A stretch of 41,767 nt of DNA from assembly GCA_947258385.1 (NCBI GenBank), contig CAMYII010000066.1:1-41767 (forward strand), read 5' to 3'. Source of the DNA: Acidiferrobacterales bacterium (GTDB lineage: Bacteria; Pseudomonadota; Gammaproteobacteria; Acidiferrobacterales; SZUA-150). The notes beneath the pieces are model-generated. The model saw only the letters and a list, made by a program, of their open reading frames with translations, was not told the origin of the DNA and searched no databases. Of this stretch, positions 7,564 to 16,531 are shown piece by piece; position 1 is the stretch's first letter, and each line of letters begins with the position of its first letter. Position numbers and translations under genes: made by a program.

Positions 7564-10293
7564 TTACGCGCGGGCCTTCCGCCACAGCTTCTGCGCTTCC
7601 ATCGCCGCCGATAACACCAGCGCGAGACACAGCAGCTGCGCCCAATGGGCCAGTGTGATGGGTTGGATATCCAGAATGTCCCGCAGTCCCGGCGTGTACA
7701 TCGCGCCGATGTGCACGAGCTGGGCGATGAGGGTGCCGAAGAGCAGCAGACGGTTGCGCAATGGATTGTGCCGGAAAACGGACAGGGTTTCCGAGCGGCT
7801 GTTAAAGGCCTGCACGTTCTCGAATAATACCATCAGCAGCAGCGTGCTGTTGCGCGCCTGTTCCAGGGCGTAGCCCTGTTGTAGCAGCCAGTAGAACGTA
7901 CCGAACGCGAGCCCGCCGATCACCAGCGCGGAGAGCACCACGCGTTCGGTCATCAGGCGATTGAAGATCGGTTCCTTCGGTGGCCTCGGGGGTTTGCCCA
8001 ACTCATCGCCTTCGGCCGGTTCAAAGGCCAGCGCGATGTCCTGGATACCGTTCGTGACCAGGTTCAGCCAGAGCAATTGTACCGCCATCAGCGGCAGGGG
8101 CAGGCCGGTGAGCAATGCGAGGATGAACAATACGATTTCGGCGGCGCCGGTGGAGATGAGCAGGAAAATGACCTTGCGCACATTACCGTAAGCGACGCGC
8201 CCTTCTTCGATGCCGGCGACAATGGAGGCGAAGTTGTCGTCGGTCACGATCAGGTCAGCGGTCTCGCGGGCCACGTCCGTGCCCTTTTGTCCCATGGCGA
8301 CGCCGACCTGGGCGGCGCGCAGGGCCGGCGCGTCGTTGGCGCCGTCGCCGGTGACGGCGACGAAGTGCCCCTGGCGGTACAGTGACTGGACGATATCCAG
8401 TTTCTGCCGGGGTTCAACCCGGGCGAAGACCCGGGCGTTCGCGGTCAATGTATCCAACCCCGCGTCATCGACCGTTTTTGCCAACTGGGTGCCGGTGACG
8501 ACCTCGGAAGAATCACGTGCCAACCGTAAATCACGCGCGATGGTCAAGGCGGTATCAGGGTGGTCCCCCGTCACCATCGCCACTTCCACGCCCGCCCGCC
8601 GGCAGGCGGCCACCGCATCCTTGGCATCCGGGCGCAGGGGATCGATCATGCCCACAACGCCGACAAAAGTCAGACCGTGCAGGTGTTCGAGAGAGAACAC
8701 CTCATCGGGCTGCAGGGTGATCTCGCCCTGGGCGAATGCCAGCACACGGTAGCCGTCCGCCGCGAGCGACCGTGCCCCTTGCTCGATCTCTGAGGGGTTC
8801 AGCGCCACGTCATCTGCCGGTCCTGCCATGGTGGCGCACATCGGCAGCAGCGTTTCCAGGGCACCCTTCACAAAGGCCACGGACCGGGTGCCGGCGCGAT
8901 TCAGACTGGCCGCGCAGCGGTACTCAGGCTCGAAAGGGATGTCGGCAATCTGGGGAAAGGCGATCAGAAGCTCGGGCTGGGTGAAGCCGGCTTTGTGCGC
9001 CATCACGAGCAGCGCCACGTCCACCATGTCCCCGTGATGGGTCCACGTGCCATCGCGGTGGGCCAGCGTGCCCTCGTTCGCAAGCACCACGGTCTCGCAC
9101 AAACGCTGCAGATGTGTCGTCTCTTTGAAAGGAGGGGCACCGGGCGGGATGATGATGGTGCCCTCAGGAACCGTACCCTCGCCGGTGATCTGCCACGGCG
9201 GCTGATTGGGGAACTGGATCACACGCGCGGTGAGCTCATTGACGGTCAGGGTACCGGTCTTGTCCGAGGCGATGAAGGTGCACGAACCGAGCGCTTCCAC
9301 CGCGATCAGCCTGCGAACGATGACATTGCGCCGAGCCATCCGTTCCATGCCCACGGCCAGGGCCACGGTCAGCGCCACGGGCAGGCCTTCGGGGATGGCG
9401 GAGACCGCGAGCGCGACCGCCAGCAGAAAGATCTCATTGAGCGGGGTCCCCCGAGACAGTGCGACGGCGGCCAGCAGCAGCGCGGCCAGACCCACCAGGA
9501 CCGCAATGCGGAACACGAACCGATCCATCCGTACCACTAGCGGCGCCTTGGGCGCGGCGTCGCTGAACACGGCGCTGGCAATGTGTCCCAGCTCGGTGGC
9601 AAGTCCGGTACCGACGACGACGGCGCGTCCGCGGCCGTGGGTCACCATGGTGCCCGCGAACGTCATGTTGAGGCGGTCGGCGAGCAGGCAATCGGCCGCC
9701 AGCACCTGTTGCGGGTCTTTGTTGACGGGTATCGACTCACCGGTGAGCAGGGATTCGTCGGTCTCGAGCGCCCGGGCATCCAGCAGCCGCAGATCGGCCG
9801 GGACCTTGCTACCGGGATCCAGCAAGACAATGTCCCCCGGCACGAGATCCTGGGCGTTGAGCTCGTAGGCGTCGCCCGCGCGTTCGACCCGGGCCAGGGT
9901 CGTGACCAGCGATTGCAAGGCCATCGCCGAGCGCTGTGCGGTGAATTCCTGATACGTGCCGATGATGGCGTTGATCAGCAGGACCGCAAAGATGAACCCG
10001 GCGTCGGACCATTCTCTCAAGAACAGGGAGACGATCGAGGCGATCAGCAGGATATAAATCAACGGGCTCAGGAACTGCCGCAGAAAGATCGTGAAGAGGG
10101 TGGGGGGCTTGCCGCGGGGCAGGGTGTTGGGACCGAATTTCTCGAGTCGGGCGGCGGCCTCCGCGTGTGTGAGCCCGTGCGGCGATGCCTCAAGCGACGC
10201 CATGACCTGTTCCATGGGCTTGGCGTGGGCCTCGCTCACGCCGGCCTCCGTCGCCGGCTGCATTCGGGCCAGGGTCGTTGTGTCAGCTGCCAT
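7564..10293 (-). CDS. P2-type cation-transporting ATPase (Ca2+-ATPase-like)
   Basis: A 909-residue inner-membrane P-type ATPase. In order it has an N-terminal cation-ATPase domain with the GLTHAEAAARLEKFGPN pattern, two membrane helices, the actuator loop with LTGES, the TM4 motif PEGLPVAL, the phosphorylation motif DKTGTLT with Asp344, the hinge TGDGANDAPALRAAQVGVAMG and six C-terminal helices. PEGLP and the general layout match P2A (calcium, PMR1/SERCA-like) pumps. TM6 reads NLVTNGIQD, where calcium pumps have NLVTDG, so the usual ligand Asp is Asn and the transported ion is uncertain. No strong ribosome binding site precedes the ATG. The gene stands alone and converges on blc. Confidence 0.92.
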   Translation of the reverse strand: MAADTTTLARMQPATEAGVSEAHAKPMEQVMASLEASPHGLTHAEAAARLEKFGPNTLPRGKPPTLFTIFLRQFLSPLIYILLIASIVSLFLREWSDAGFIFAVLLINAIIGTYQEFTAQRSAMALQSLVTTLARVERAGDAYELNAQDLVPGDIVLLDPGSKVPADLRLLDARALETDESLLTGESIPVNKDPQQVLAADCLLADRLNMTFAGTMVTHGRGRAVVVGTGLATELGHIASAVFSDAAPKAPLVVRMDRFVFRIAVLVGLAALLLAAVALSRGTPLNEIFLLAVALAVSAIPEGLPVALTVALAVGMERMARRNVIVRRLIAVEALGSCTFIASDKTGTLTVNELTARVIQFPNQPPWQITGEGTVPEGTIIIPPGAPPFKETTHLQRLCETVVLANEGTLAHRDGTWTHHGDMVDVALLVMAHKAGFTQPELLIAFPQIADIPFEPEYRCAASLNRAGTRSVAFVKGALETLLPMCATMAGPADDVALNPSEIEQGARSLAADGYRVLAFAQGEITLQPDEVFSLEHLHGLTFVGVVGMIDPLRPDAKDAVAACRRAGVEVAMVTGDHPDTALTIARDLRLARDSSEVVTGTQLAKTVDDAGLDTLTANARVFARVEPRQKLDIVQSLYRQGHFVAVTGDGANDAPALRAAQVGVAMGQKGTDVARETADLIVTDDNFASIVAGIEEGRVAYGNVRKVIFLLISTGAAEIVLFILALLTGLPLPLMAVQLLWLNLVTNGIQDIALAFEPAEGDELGKPPRPPKEPIFNRLMTERVVLSALVIGGLAFGTFYWLLQQGYALEQARNSTLLLMVLFENVQAFNSRSETLSVFRHNPLRNRLLLFGTLIAQLVHIGAMYTPGLRDILDIQPITLAHWAQLLCLALVLSAAMEAQKLWRKARA

Positions 10294-10485
10294 TTGCCGG
10301 GTCAGGCTGCATGGATTGCTTTACCGGGATTCTGTGGCTATGAGATGGACAGGTGTTGCCGGGAGAAAGTATGACACGGGGCCCGAGAGCGGGTAAACGT
10401 GCGGGGTGATGCAGGGTTTGCGACAGGGGTGAACCAACCTCGTGGGCGGAATGGCGCCCGGTCAGGCAGGGAAATCGGGCCGGGT

Positions 10486-10534
10486 TTGATCAAGATCAAT
10501 AGCGGCCGGTCCAATTTTGACTATTATTAAACAC
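10486..10534 (+). promoter_or_regulatory. FNR/Anr-activated promoter
   Basis: TTGATCAAGATCAA at 10486-10499 is a perfect match to the FNR consensus TTGAT-N4-ATCAA. A good -10 hexamer, TATTAT, lies at 10522-10527, placing the predicted transcription start near 10534. The FNR box is then centred 41.5 bases upstream of it, the exact position of class II FNR-activated promoters. The gene read from it starts at 10583. Anaerobic induction of that gene is the natural inference. Confidence 0.78.
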
Positions 10535-10582
10535 TAATGGACAATGCCCAGGCCCTGATAATTCCGGCAAAAAAGGTGAGTG

Positions 10583-11065
10583 ATGACCAAAGAAGAGAAA
10601 ACCACGTTGGGGGAGAAGGTCTATCAGATGGCCTTCGATTATGAGCTCAGCTACGGTTGCTGTCCCCAGTGCGTGTTGACGACCGTTAAAGAAACCGTGG
10701 GTCTCGTGACGGACGATGTCATCAAGGCCAGCCACGGGCTGTCCGGCGGCGGCGGATTGATGGGGCTCGGCGCCTGCGGGGCGTTGACCGGCGGGCTGAT
10801 CGCCTTGAGCTGCAAGCGCGGGCGTGACCGCGACAAATTCGAGAAGGGCAGGTTCATCAATAACTTCCGGGTCGGGCAGGCGCTGGTCGACCGCTTCAAC
10901 AATGAATTCGGCGGCGTGACCTGCGAGCATCTCCAGCAGAAATTCACCGGGCGTACTTACGATATGTGGGATGCCAGCGAGTACGAAGCGTTCGACAAGG
11001 CCCGCAGGCACGAGTGCGCGAGGGCCACGGGACTGGTCACGAAGTGGGTGATTGAGCTTCTTTAG
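10583..11065 (+). CDS. C_GCAxxG_C_C family redox protein
   Basis: A 160-residue cysteine-rich protein of the C_GCAxxG_C_C family, presumed redox or metal-binding proteins common in anaerobes. The conserved cysteines are visible: the GCCPQC cluster at 26-30, GACGALTGG with Cys65, SCKRG with Cys77, a Cys in VTCEHL and a C-terminal HECARATG. The glycine-rich SGGGGLMGLGACG loop is characteristic. There is no signal peptide, so it is cytoplasmic or sits at the membrane face. The ATG at 10583 is preferred over the adjacent GTG because AGGTGA then has room. Its promoter carries a perfect FNR box. It converges on the multiheme cytochrome operon, which suggests but does not prove a link with that respiratory system. 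Confidence 0.85.
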   Translation: MTKEEKTTLGEKVYQMAFDYELSYGCCPQCVLTTVKETVGLVTDDVIKASHGLSGGGGLMGLGACGALTGGLIALSCKRGRDRDKFEKGRFINNFRVGQALVDRFNNEFGGVTCEHLQQKFTGRTYDMWDASEYEAFDKARRHECARATGLVTKWVIELL

Positions 11066-11086
11066 CCCAAAAAAATAAGTATGAAC

Positions 11087-12721
11087 TCACTCGTCACTGG
11101 GCGTGTGCCAGTACGAGCTGCCTGGCCGTAAACCGGAACCGTGGCAGCTCCAGCGGCAACTCATGGGATACTCCTTGAGCACGGTATCCTGGTAATTACC
11201 GATCGGAACAAGCTTTTTATATGAATCCTGATAACCGCCCGGAAAGTCGGACACAAAGGCGGTAATGCCAAGTTCATCATAAGTGCTGCGGACGGTGCCG
11301 GAGGTCCCATGGACATTATGGCAAGTGATGCAGGAGGCACGTCCAACTTCACCGGTCTCCACAGTAGTTCCACGGTAGTTCCAGGCGATTTCCATGAAAT
11401 TGTTGTTAGACAGGTGCCAGTTATGAAGTGGCGCATATGGCTTATCATAAAAATTGCTATTGTACGGCTGGTTGACCCCGCCCCAGTAGGCTGGATAAGG
11501 GTAGGTGGTGCCATCAACATACCTGTCTCTGAACAACGACTGAATACCGGACGTGTAAAAAGGTATCATCGCCCACGGTACATCGTAGTTTCCAAATTGT
11601 TTGACGCCGAGGACTACCTCTTTGGAGACCTCCGGATAGGACGCATGACAGTCAAAACATAGTTTGTAGTAGTTGTAATCATAAAGGTCGCCCAGTTGTG
11701 GGACCGGAAGCGTCAGATTCTTTGTCAAAAGGCCTTTCGTGACAGAACCGTGCATGTTAATGGTCCCGCCATTGCCATGACACCCGGTCCCCGGGTCTCC
11801 CGACCCGGCGCAGGTCAGGCTGTTGTCTTTGTGTACCGTATAATTATTGTTCCAGTAGCCTTCTATCTTGTCGCCGGCGACGTTTGGCGCGGCCCCCAGC
11901 GTGCGGTCATCGGCAAAAGGGCTTTTTGCCGAACCGCCGGGGACGGGCACGGTGGCGGCGCTGGCGCCGAGCGCGTCGTGACAACTGAGACAGAATGGCT
12001 CCAGGCTTGCGGGCACTGAGGGATCGTACGCAATAACCGAGTTGGGAACGTCTGGATCGTCGATATCGGCATTCTGCAAACGGACAGTCCCGGCCATGTG
12101 TTTGGACATCTCATGGCAGACTTTGCATTGTTCATCCGTGGGATCAGTGCTTACCGCGGCCGCGACGACATGGTGCGATACAGTGGTGGCACTGGCGCCA
12201 AAGTCACCGTTCACGCCGAGGATTACTCTCTTCGTTCCTACCGCGGCCTCGTGACAGCTTGCACAGGCAGGCAAGGTCCAGCCCGCGATTCCATACCAGT
12301 CAAGGGTGCTTGATCCGTGGCAGCCCAAGCTTGAGCAGTTTGCGGCCCCACTATTCCAGTTTCCACTCGGATTGGTGGCATCGAAGTTAACAAGTGGAAT
12401 GGCTACGCTTCCGGTGTCTAACTGTCCATTGACATGGCTGGTTTCATTCTCGTAATTGAAGTGGCATTTTGTGCAGTAGATACCTCTTGTCTCGACATGG
12501 ATGACATGCTTCCCCGCGGTCCCCGAGCCGTTGGTCTGCAGGGGGTCAGGCGAGATTTCACTGTCGGGGGAATGGCACACGCCGTTGCATAGTGCAGCAT
12601 TCGGAGCCGGCGCTGCGGGTTCGCGCTCGGTAAGTGCGTCGGACCCGGAATCCGGGCCGCACGCGGTCATGATAAGCAATGAAGACAACGACAGTATTAA
12701 CCAGAGGATACGATATTCCAT
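11087..12721 (-). CDS. Multiheme c-type cytochrome lipoprotein, second tandem copy
   Basis: A 544-residue exported lipoprotein with lipobox MTAC (Cys21). Ten candidate heme-attachment sites occur in order: CNGVCH, CTKCH, CSSLGCH, CASCH, CKVCH, CLSCH, a CX9CH (C-AGSGDPGTG-CH), CFDCH, CITCH and CRWSCH. That is six canonical CXXCH plus two CX3CH, one CX4CH and one CX9CH. The CX4CH-then-CXXCH block is the domain known from Geobacter outer-surface cytochromes (TIGR01904 type). The start is the ATG behind AGGGTGA; a longer in-frame extension upstream has no signal-peptide logic. It is the last gene of the operon begun by the beta-barrel protein and a paralogue of the gene before it. It probably sits on the outer membrane as the terminal electron carrier. 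Confidence 0.88.
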   Translation of the reverse strand: MEYRILWLILSLSSLLIMTACGPDSGSDALTEREPAAPAPNAALCNGVCHSPDSEISPDPLQTNGSGTAGKHVIHVETRGIYCTKCHFNYENETSHVNGQLDTGSVAIPLVNFDATNPSGNWNSGAANCSSLGCHGSSTLDWYGIAGWTLPACASCHEAAVGTKRVILGVNGDFGASATTVSHHVVAAAVSTDPTDEQCKVCHEMSKHMAGTVRLQNADIDDPDVPNSVIAYDPSVPASLEPFCLSCHDALGASAATVPVPGGSAKSPFADDRTLGAAPNVAGDKIEGYWNNNYTVHKDNSLTCAGSGDPGTGCHGNGGTINMHGSVTKGLLTKNLTLPVPQLGDLYDYNYYKLCFDCHASYPEVSKEVVLGVKQFGNYDVPWAMIPFYTSGIQSLFRDRYVDGTTYPYPAYWGGVNQPYNSNFYDKPYAPLHNWHLSNNNFMEIAWNYRGTTVETGEVGRASCITCHNVHGTSGTVRSTYDELGITAFVSDFPGGYQDSYKKLVPIGNYQDTVLKEYPMSCRWSCHGSGLRPGSSYWHTPSDE

Positions 12722-12826
12722 GATCGTCACCCTGTACTCCCTATTGATGACAGCTCCATTTGATTTCAAGCTCATCGTGTCAAATTTTGAGGAACAATGG
12801 CCACGGTCAAAAACCTATGACGTCTA

Positions 12827-14374
12827 TTACTCAATAATCGGCTCAAACCATGCATTGGTGAAGCCTTGGACGCTATGGCAGTTAAAGCCGCAATATGTCG
12901 GATACGCAGCCAAGTAGTTAGAGTCCGTGTATGCTATGTTGGCCATGTATCCCAGAATGTTGGGCGGGTCGCTGCTATCGTTAATATATCCCATTTCATC
13001 ATAAACCGCTCCGTATATGGTGGCAGACCCATGAACGTCATGGCAATTGACGCAGTTTATCCCCGCGGAAGCACCGGTGCCCCTGAAGTCTGAAGCCGCC
13101 ATTGTTATATGAAACCAATGAAGATTCATCTCAGCGGGTCCCCAGAAAGTTGGGTCATTATATAGGCCACCAACCTCGTTATGGTCTGCAAAATGGGTGG
13201 TCACTCCTAAAGTGTAGTAAGGCGGGTTGTTGCCGTTCAGTCCTGCGGGGCCATAAGCAGCATCGAGAAGACCAAATTGAAGAACACCAAACGTGTCTTC
13301 CTTGGTTACGCCCGGGTAAACAGCGTGACAGGTAGAACAGAGGTCGTAGTCAGATTCAACATAGCCGGGGCCGTTATCATATGCAAACTCCCTTGTGGCC
13401 AGCACCTGATTTACAGATCCGTGTGCATTAATGGTTCCGTTGTTGCCGTGACACCCCGCGCCGGGCTGGCCGTTACCCATGCAGGTCAAACGGTCGTTTG
13501 GGGGGTGATGTCCGTTCGGGCCGTGGCCATAAGCCTTTGACCAACTATCCGCAATCCGCGTCGCGTATGGATACGGTGGCGCGCCCAACACCGCGCCGTC
13601 ACCGAATGGCCTATATGCATCTGCGCCAATAAATGTACTCGTAGCACCCAGCGCATCGTGACAACTGAGACAGAATGGCTCCAGGCTGGAGGGTACGGAA
13701 GGGTTGTATGCAATAGCCGAGCCGGTATCGGCATGGCGCAAACGAACGGCTCCCACCATGTGCTCGGACATGGCATGACAGACTTGACACTGTGCATCCG
13801 TGGGGTCCGCGGCTCCGGCGACGACATGGTGCGATACGGTCGTGGTACTGGCGCCAAAGTCGCCGCTTGCGCCGAGCACGACCCTTCTTGTTCCTACTGT
13901 ATTCTCATGACAGTCCGTGCAGGCAGGCAAGGTCCAGCCCGCGGTTCCATACCAGTCAAGTATGCTTGGGCCATGGCAGCCCAGGCTCGAGCAGCTTGTG
14001 ATGGCACTGTTCCAGATACCGCCTGGATTGGTGGCGTCGAAGTTGACAAGTGGAATGGTCGCGCTTCCGGTGTCTAACTGCCCGTTCACATGGGTAAGTT
14101 CATTCTCGTAATTCAGGTGACATTTTGTGCAGTAGAACCCCTTGGTGCTCACATGGATGATGTGTTTTCCGGCGGCCCCTGAGCCGTTGGTCTGCAGGGG
14201 ATCAGGAGAAATTTTGCTGCTGGCCGAGTGGCACACGGCGTTGCACAGGGCGGAGGGCGTGGTTGTCGATGCCTGCCGTTCGGAGAGCGCATCCGGCCCC
14301 TCGTCCGGTCCGCACGCTGCCATGATAAGCAATGAAGAGTACGACAGTATTAACGAAAGGATACGAGTATTCAT
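12827..14374 (-). CDS. Multiheme c-type cytochrome lipoprotein, first tandem copy
   Basis: A 515-residue paralogue of the next gene, with lipobox MAAC (Cys21) and the same ordered heme set: CNAVCH, CTKCH, CSSLGCH, CTDCH, CQVCH, CLSCH, a CX9CH (C-MGNGQPGAG-CH), CSTCH, CVNCH and CGFNCH. The first ~230 residues are very similar in the two proteins. The C-terminal halves have diverged strongly except around the heme motifs and GCHGNxGTIN.HGSV. Both ATGs follow an identical AGGGTGACGA leader. The start at 14374 lies 17 bases after the stop of the seven-heme cytochrome gene. An outer-membrane electron carrier is the likely role. The electron donor or acceptor (iron, humics, solid mineral) cannot be read from sequence. 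Confidence 0.88.
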   Translation of the reverse strand: MNTRILSLILSYSSLLIMAACGPDEGPDALSERQASTTTPSALCNAVCHSASSKISPDPLQTNGSGAAGKHIIHVSTKGFYCTKCHLNYENELTHVNGQLDTGSATIPLVNFDATNPGGIWNSAITSCSSLGCHGPSILDWYGTAGWTLPACTDCHENTVGTRRVVLGASGDFGASTTTVSHHVVAGAADPTDAQCQVCHAMSEHMVGAVRLRHADTGSAIAYNPSVPSSLEPFCLSCHDALGATSTFIGADAYRPFGDGAVLGAPPYPYATRIADSWSKAYGHGPNGHHPPNDRLTCMGNGQPGAGCHGNNGTINAHGSVNQVLATREFAYDNGPGYVESDYDLCSTCHAVYPGVTKEDTFGVLQFGLLDAAYGPAGLNGNNPPYYTLGVTTHFADHNEVGGLYNDPTFWGPAEMNLHWFHITMAASDFRGTGASAGINCVNCHDVHGSATIYGAVYDEMGYINDSSDPPNILGYMANIAYTDSNYLAAYPTYCGFNCHSVQGFTNAWFEPIIE

Positions 14375-14390
14375 GGTCGTCACCCTAAAC

Positions 14391-14987
14391 CTATTGATGG
14401 CAACCCGACTGGGTACAGTCGGTCTGCGCGCCGATCGGCGGATGCAGCGGCGGAACTGACAGATGGGGCGCCCGTTTGTGGCAGACCACGCAATTGTCCT
14501 CAGGCGTGATACCGAAACCGAAGTGGCACCAGTTGCAGTGCCGGTCGCTCCAATTGCCCCGGTGCGTGCGCGGGGCGGTTTCGTTGTGGCAGCGCACGCA
14601 GTAGTCCTGCCGGTGGCAGGTGAGGCAGCGCTCGCGGTTGCCGGCCGCCATGAACCCGTGGCTCAGCGTGCGCCAGGTATGGTTGTGATCCCGGGGCTTG
14701 ACGGTATTGTGGCACTCGAAGCAGTCGTTGCGCTCGTGGCAGGCATAACAGGCCCGTCCGTGCTGTCCTGATTCGTTTACCGTAACATCGGCCGATGTGC
14801 CGTGAAACTCGAGCCAGTTTCCGCGGTGGGAGTTCGGTTTCGGGAACGGGATTTTTCCGCTCGCGGTACTTTGATCCGCGCCTTGGGCTCCGCTGGCGTC
14901 GCCGGGTGACCCGATCAAGGCAAGTGCCAGGCCGAGGGCGAAAACGGCCAGGGAAAGGCGGCTGCGGGTAGCGTCCTCAAAAATCAT
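14391..14987 (-). CDS. Periplasmic seven-heme c-type cytochrome
   Basis: A 198-residue exported protein with a signal peptide (hydrophobic core LSLAVFALGLALALIG, likely cut after DASGA). Heme sites are CYACH, CFECH, CLTCH, CVRCH, CNWCH and CVVCH, ending with CTQSGCH, a CX4CH only one residue from the C-terminus. Histidine-rich linkers (PRDHNHTWRTLSHGF) can supply distal ligands. The ATG at 14987 overlaps the stop of the upstream beta-barrel gene and has GGAG before it, so translation is coupled. An upstream in-frame start would have no signal peptide at its N-terminus. By analogy with porin-cytochrome complexes it would pass electrons across the periplasm or into the barrel; this is inference from gene order. 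Confidence 0.88.
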   Translation of the reverse strand: MIFEDATRSRLSLAVFALGLALALIGSPGDASGAQGADQSTASGKIPFPKPNSHRGNWLEFHGTSADVTVNESGQHGRACYACHERNDCFECHNTVKPRDHNHTWRTLSHGFMAAGNRERCLTCHRQDYCVRCHNETAPRTHRGNWSDRHCNWCHFGFGITPEDNCVVCHKRAPHLSVPPLHPPIGAQTDCTQSGCHQ

Positions 14988-16341
14988 AACGCACTCCCAC
15001 CCTGAGGGTGTGATAGTCTTCGATGCTGTCCTCGTATTCGTAGCGCGCATTCATGGTAAGCCCCATGCCGATTGGCATCTTGGTCTTTAAATAATACGTC
15101 TGCACGCGCTCGCGTTCGCCGAGCAGAATATAGTAATCGTACTTATAAAGGCTGTAATAGGTCCCGGCGATAATTTTCGTGCTTTTTCGGCCTCGTTTGA
15201 GGCTGTATTCCGCGTCCAGACCGCCGGACGTATACTCTGTGTCGCCGGTCTCCCAGTACTCGCCAATGATCGTCAATGACATGCGCTCGGATAAGACATC
15301 GTTGATGCCGAACATCGCAAAGGCGCGTTCGTACTGCCGGTTGAACGCGCTCTCTTCCCGGTCCTTGATGAGATCGCGGTAGAAATAGCCGACATCGAGC
15401 GTATAGCGCCGGCCGAAGAATTTCCGCAGCTTCATGTCGATGCTCTCGAATGGATCGGAGGTGCCCATCACATCGTAGAAGGGCGAGAGCTCGTTTGACA
15501 GCTCGTTCTGCTCGCGGGATTGTCTGAAATACGTCAGGCTCAGTTCCATTCCAGCGTCGAGGAACGACTTGATGGCGCGCACTTTTATATCCCGGGGCTC
15601 GTCGTCGAGGTAACGGAACCCGGCCATGGTCCTCAACGACGGGCCCAAGCGTTGATGGACCTTGAACGACAGGAGATCGTTCTGCTGGTCCGTGCCGAGA
15701 AACAGGTCGCGCTCATCTTCCACGTAGAGATAGTCCAGGCTGAGCTTGGTGCGCCGGAACGGAAAATAGTCGATCCGCGCCCCACCGAGGGTGTCCGAGC
15801 CCCAGTCGTATTCGAGTTCATATTGGTGAACCGACGCACCGCCGTAGAGCGTCAGGCTGAGGTTCTGTGTCACCGTGAGATCCGCCACGAGACCATCGAA
15901 GAAAACCGGCTCCTCCGCGGCGCCGGCCTGCCGCCCGAGCCGCAACTGGGTGATATGCGGCAGGGGATTATTCAGATCGATATGACCCTCGTAGACGTAG
16001 CCCGTCCAGGACCTGTCATACGTATCGCCAATGTCTTCAAAAGGAAAAAACCCGGTTTCGTCCTGATCGCTGTCGAGGTCTTGCCGGGCGGTGGCCAGAA
16101 GATGAAATTCATAGCCCTTTGCCGGGGAACCGATGGAATCCAGGCGCAGCTTCTCATATAGGTCATTGTCGCTGACGCGGTCTCCGGAAACCTCCGTCGT
16201 GCGAATATGGTAATCGGCCGAGAACGAGCCTTTGAGACGGAAGGGCTCACGGGGCGGCTCTGCCTCCGCCGCCTCCAGGGAACCGGGCGGAAAGACGGCA
16301 GATGCAGCAAAAAAAAATGCCGTAAGAATAGGCGCTTTCAA
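14977..16341 (-). CDS. Outer-membrane beta-barrel protein of cytochrome conduit
   Basis: A 454-residue exported protein. The signal peptide MKAPILTAFFFAASAVFP ends near LEAAEA. The mature chain is made of alternating amphipathic strands rich in Tyr, Arg, Asp and Gly (for example SLTLYGGASVHQYELEYDWG, TKLSLDYLYVEDERD, LTMNARYEYEDS). The last residues are VGVRYDF, an aromatic end recognised by the BAM machinery. I expect a porin-like barrel of roughly 16-24 strands without close similarity to MtrB/PioB by eye. It heads an operon with three multiheme cytochromes, like the porins of Geobacter-type porin-cytochrome complexes. The start is TTG; no ATG is available in frame. A TATAAT on this strand at 16379-16374 may be its -10. 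Confidence 0.8.
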   Translation of the reverse strand: MKAPILTAFFFAASAVFPPGSLEAAEAEPPREPFRLKGSFSADYHIRTTEVSGDRVSDNDLYEKLRLDSIGSPAKGYEFHLLATARQDLDSDQDETGFFPFEDIGDTYDRSWTGYVYEGHIDLNNPLPHITQLRLGRQAGAAEEPVFFDGLVADLTVTQNLSLTLYGGASVHQYELEYDWGSDTLGGARIDYFPFRRTKLSLDYLYVEDERDLFLGTDQQNDLLSFKVHQRLGPSLRTMAGFRYLDDEPRDIKVRAIKSFLDAGMELSLTYFRQSREQNELSNELSPFYDVMGTSDPFESIDMKLRKFFGRRYTLDVGYFYRDLIKDREESAFNRQYERAFAMFGINDVLSERMSLTIIGEYWETGDTEYTSGGLDAEYSLKRGRKSTKIIAGTYYSLYKYDYYILLGERERVQTYYLKTKMPIGMGLTMNARYEYEDSIEDYHTLRVGVRYDF

Positions 16342-16531
16342 TTTTCTGGGAACCCCCGCATGATACCCATATTATTATAAAGTATACTATATGAAGGGGG
16401 CGATAAAGAGAATTAATGGTGCTGAGAGAGCATGAAACGGCGGTGGCGAACATGGTAAAACCATCGGCATGCGGTTGTTTTTTGCTTTCGCCGTGTAAAC
16501 GCTGCGGTTGTTGATAGCCAGTAGACCGACC
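16342..16531. promoter_or_regulatory. Divergent promoter region of cytochrome cluster
   Basis: 190 bases between the divergent barrel and nine-heme cytochrome genes. The AT-rich core at 16365-16395 carries TATAAT on the minus strand (16374-16379) and TATACT on the plus strand (16383-16388). These nearly overlapping -10-like elements lack convincing -35 partners, so an activator may be needed. I saw no FNR-type palindrome here. A small hairpin (ATGGT-AAA-ACCAT, near 16452) followed by GGCATGC and a T-run lies in the leader of the plus-strand gene. Confidence 0.45.

Noticed and set aside
9583-10374. Long plus-strand frames across the P-type ATPase
   Set aside because: They are opposite-strand shadows. 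The minus strand carries the full set of P-type ATPase motifs.
16342-16531. FNR box search in the divergent cytochrome promoter region
   Set aside because: TTGAT occurs near 16511 but its partner half-site ATCAA is absent.
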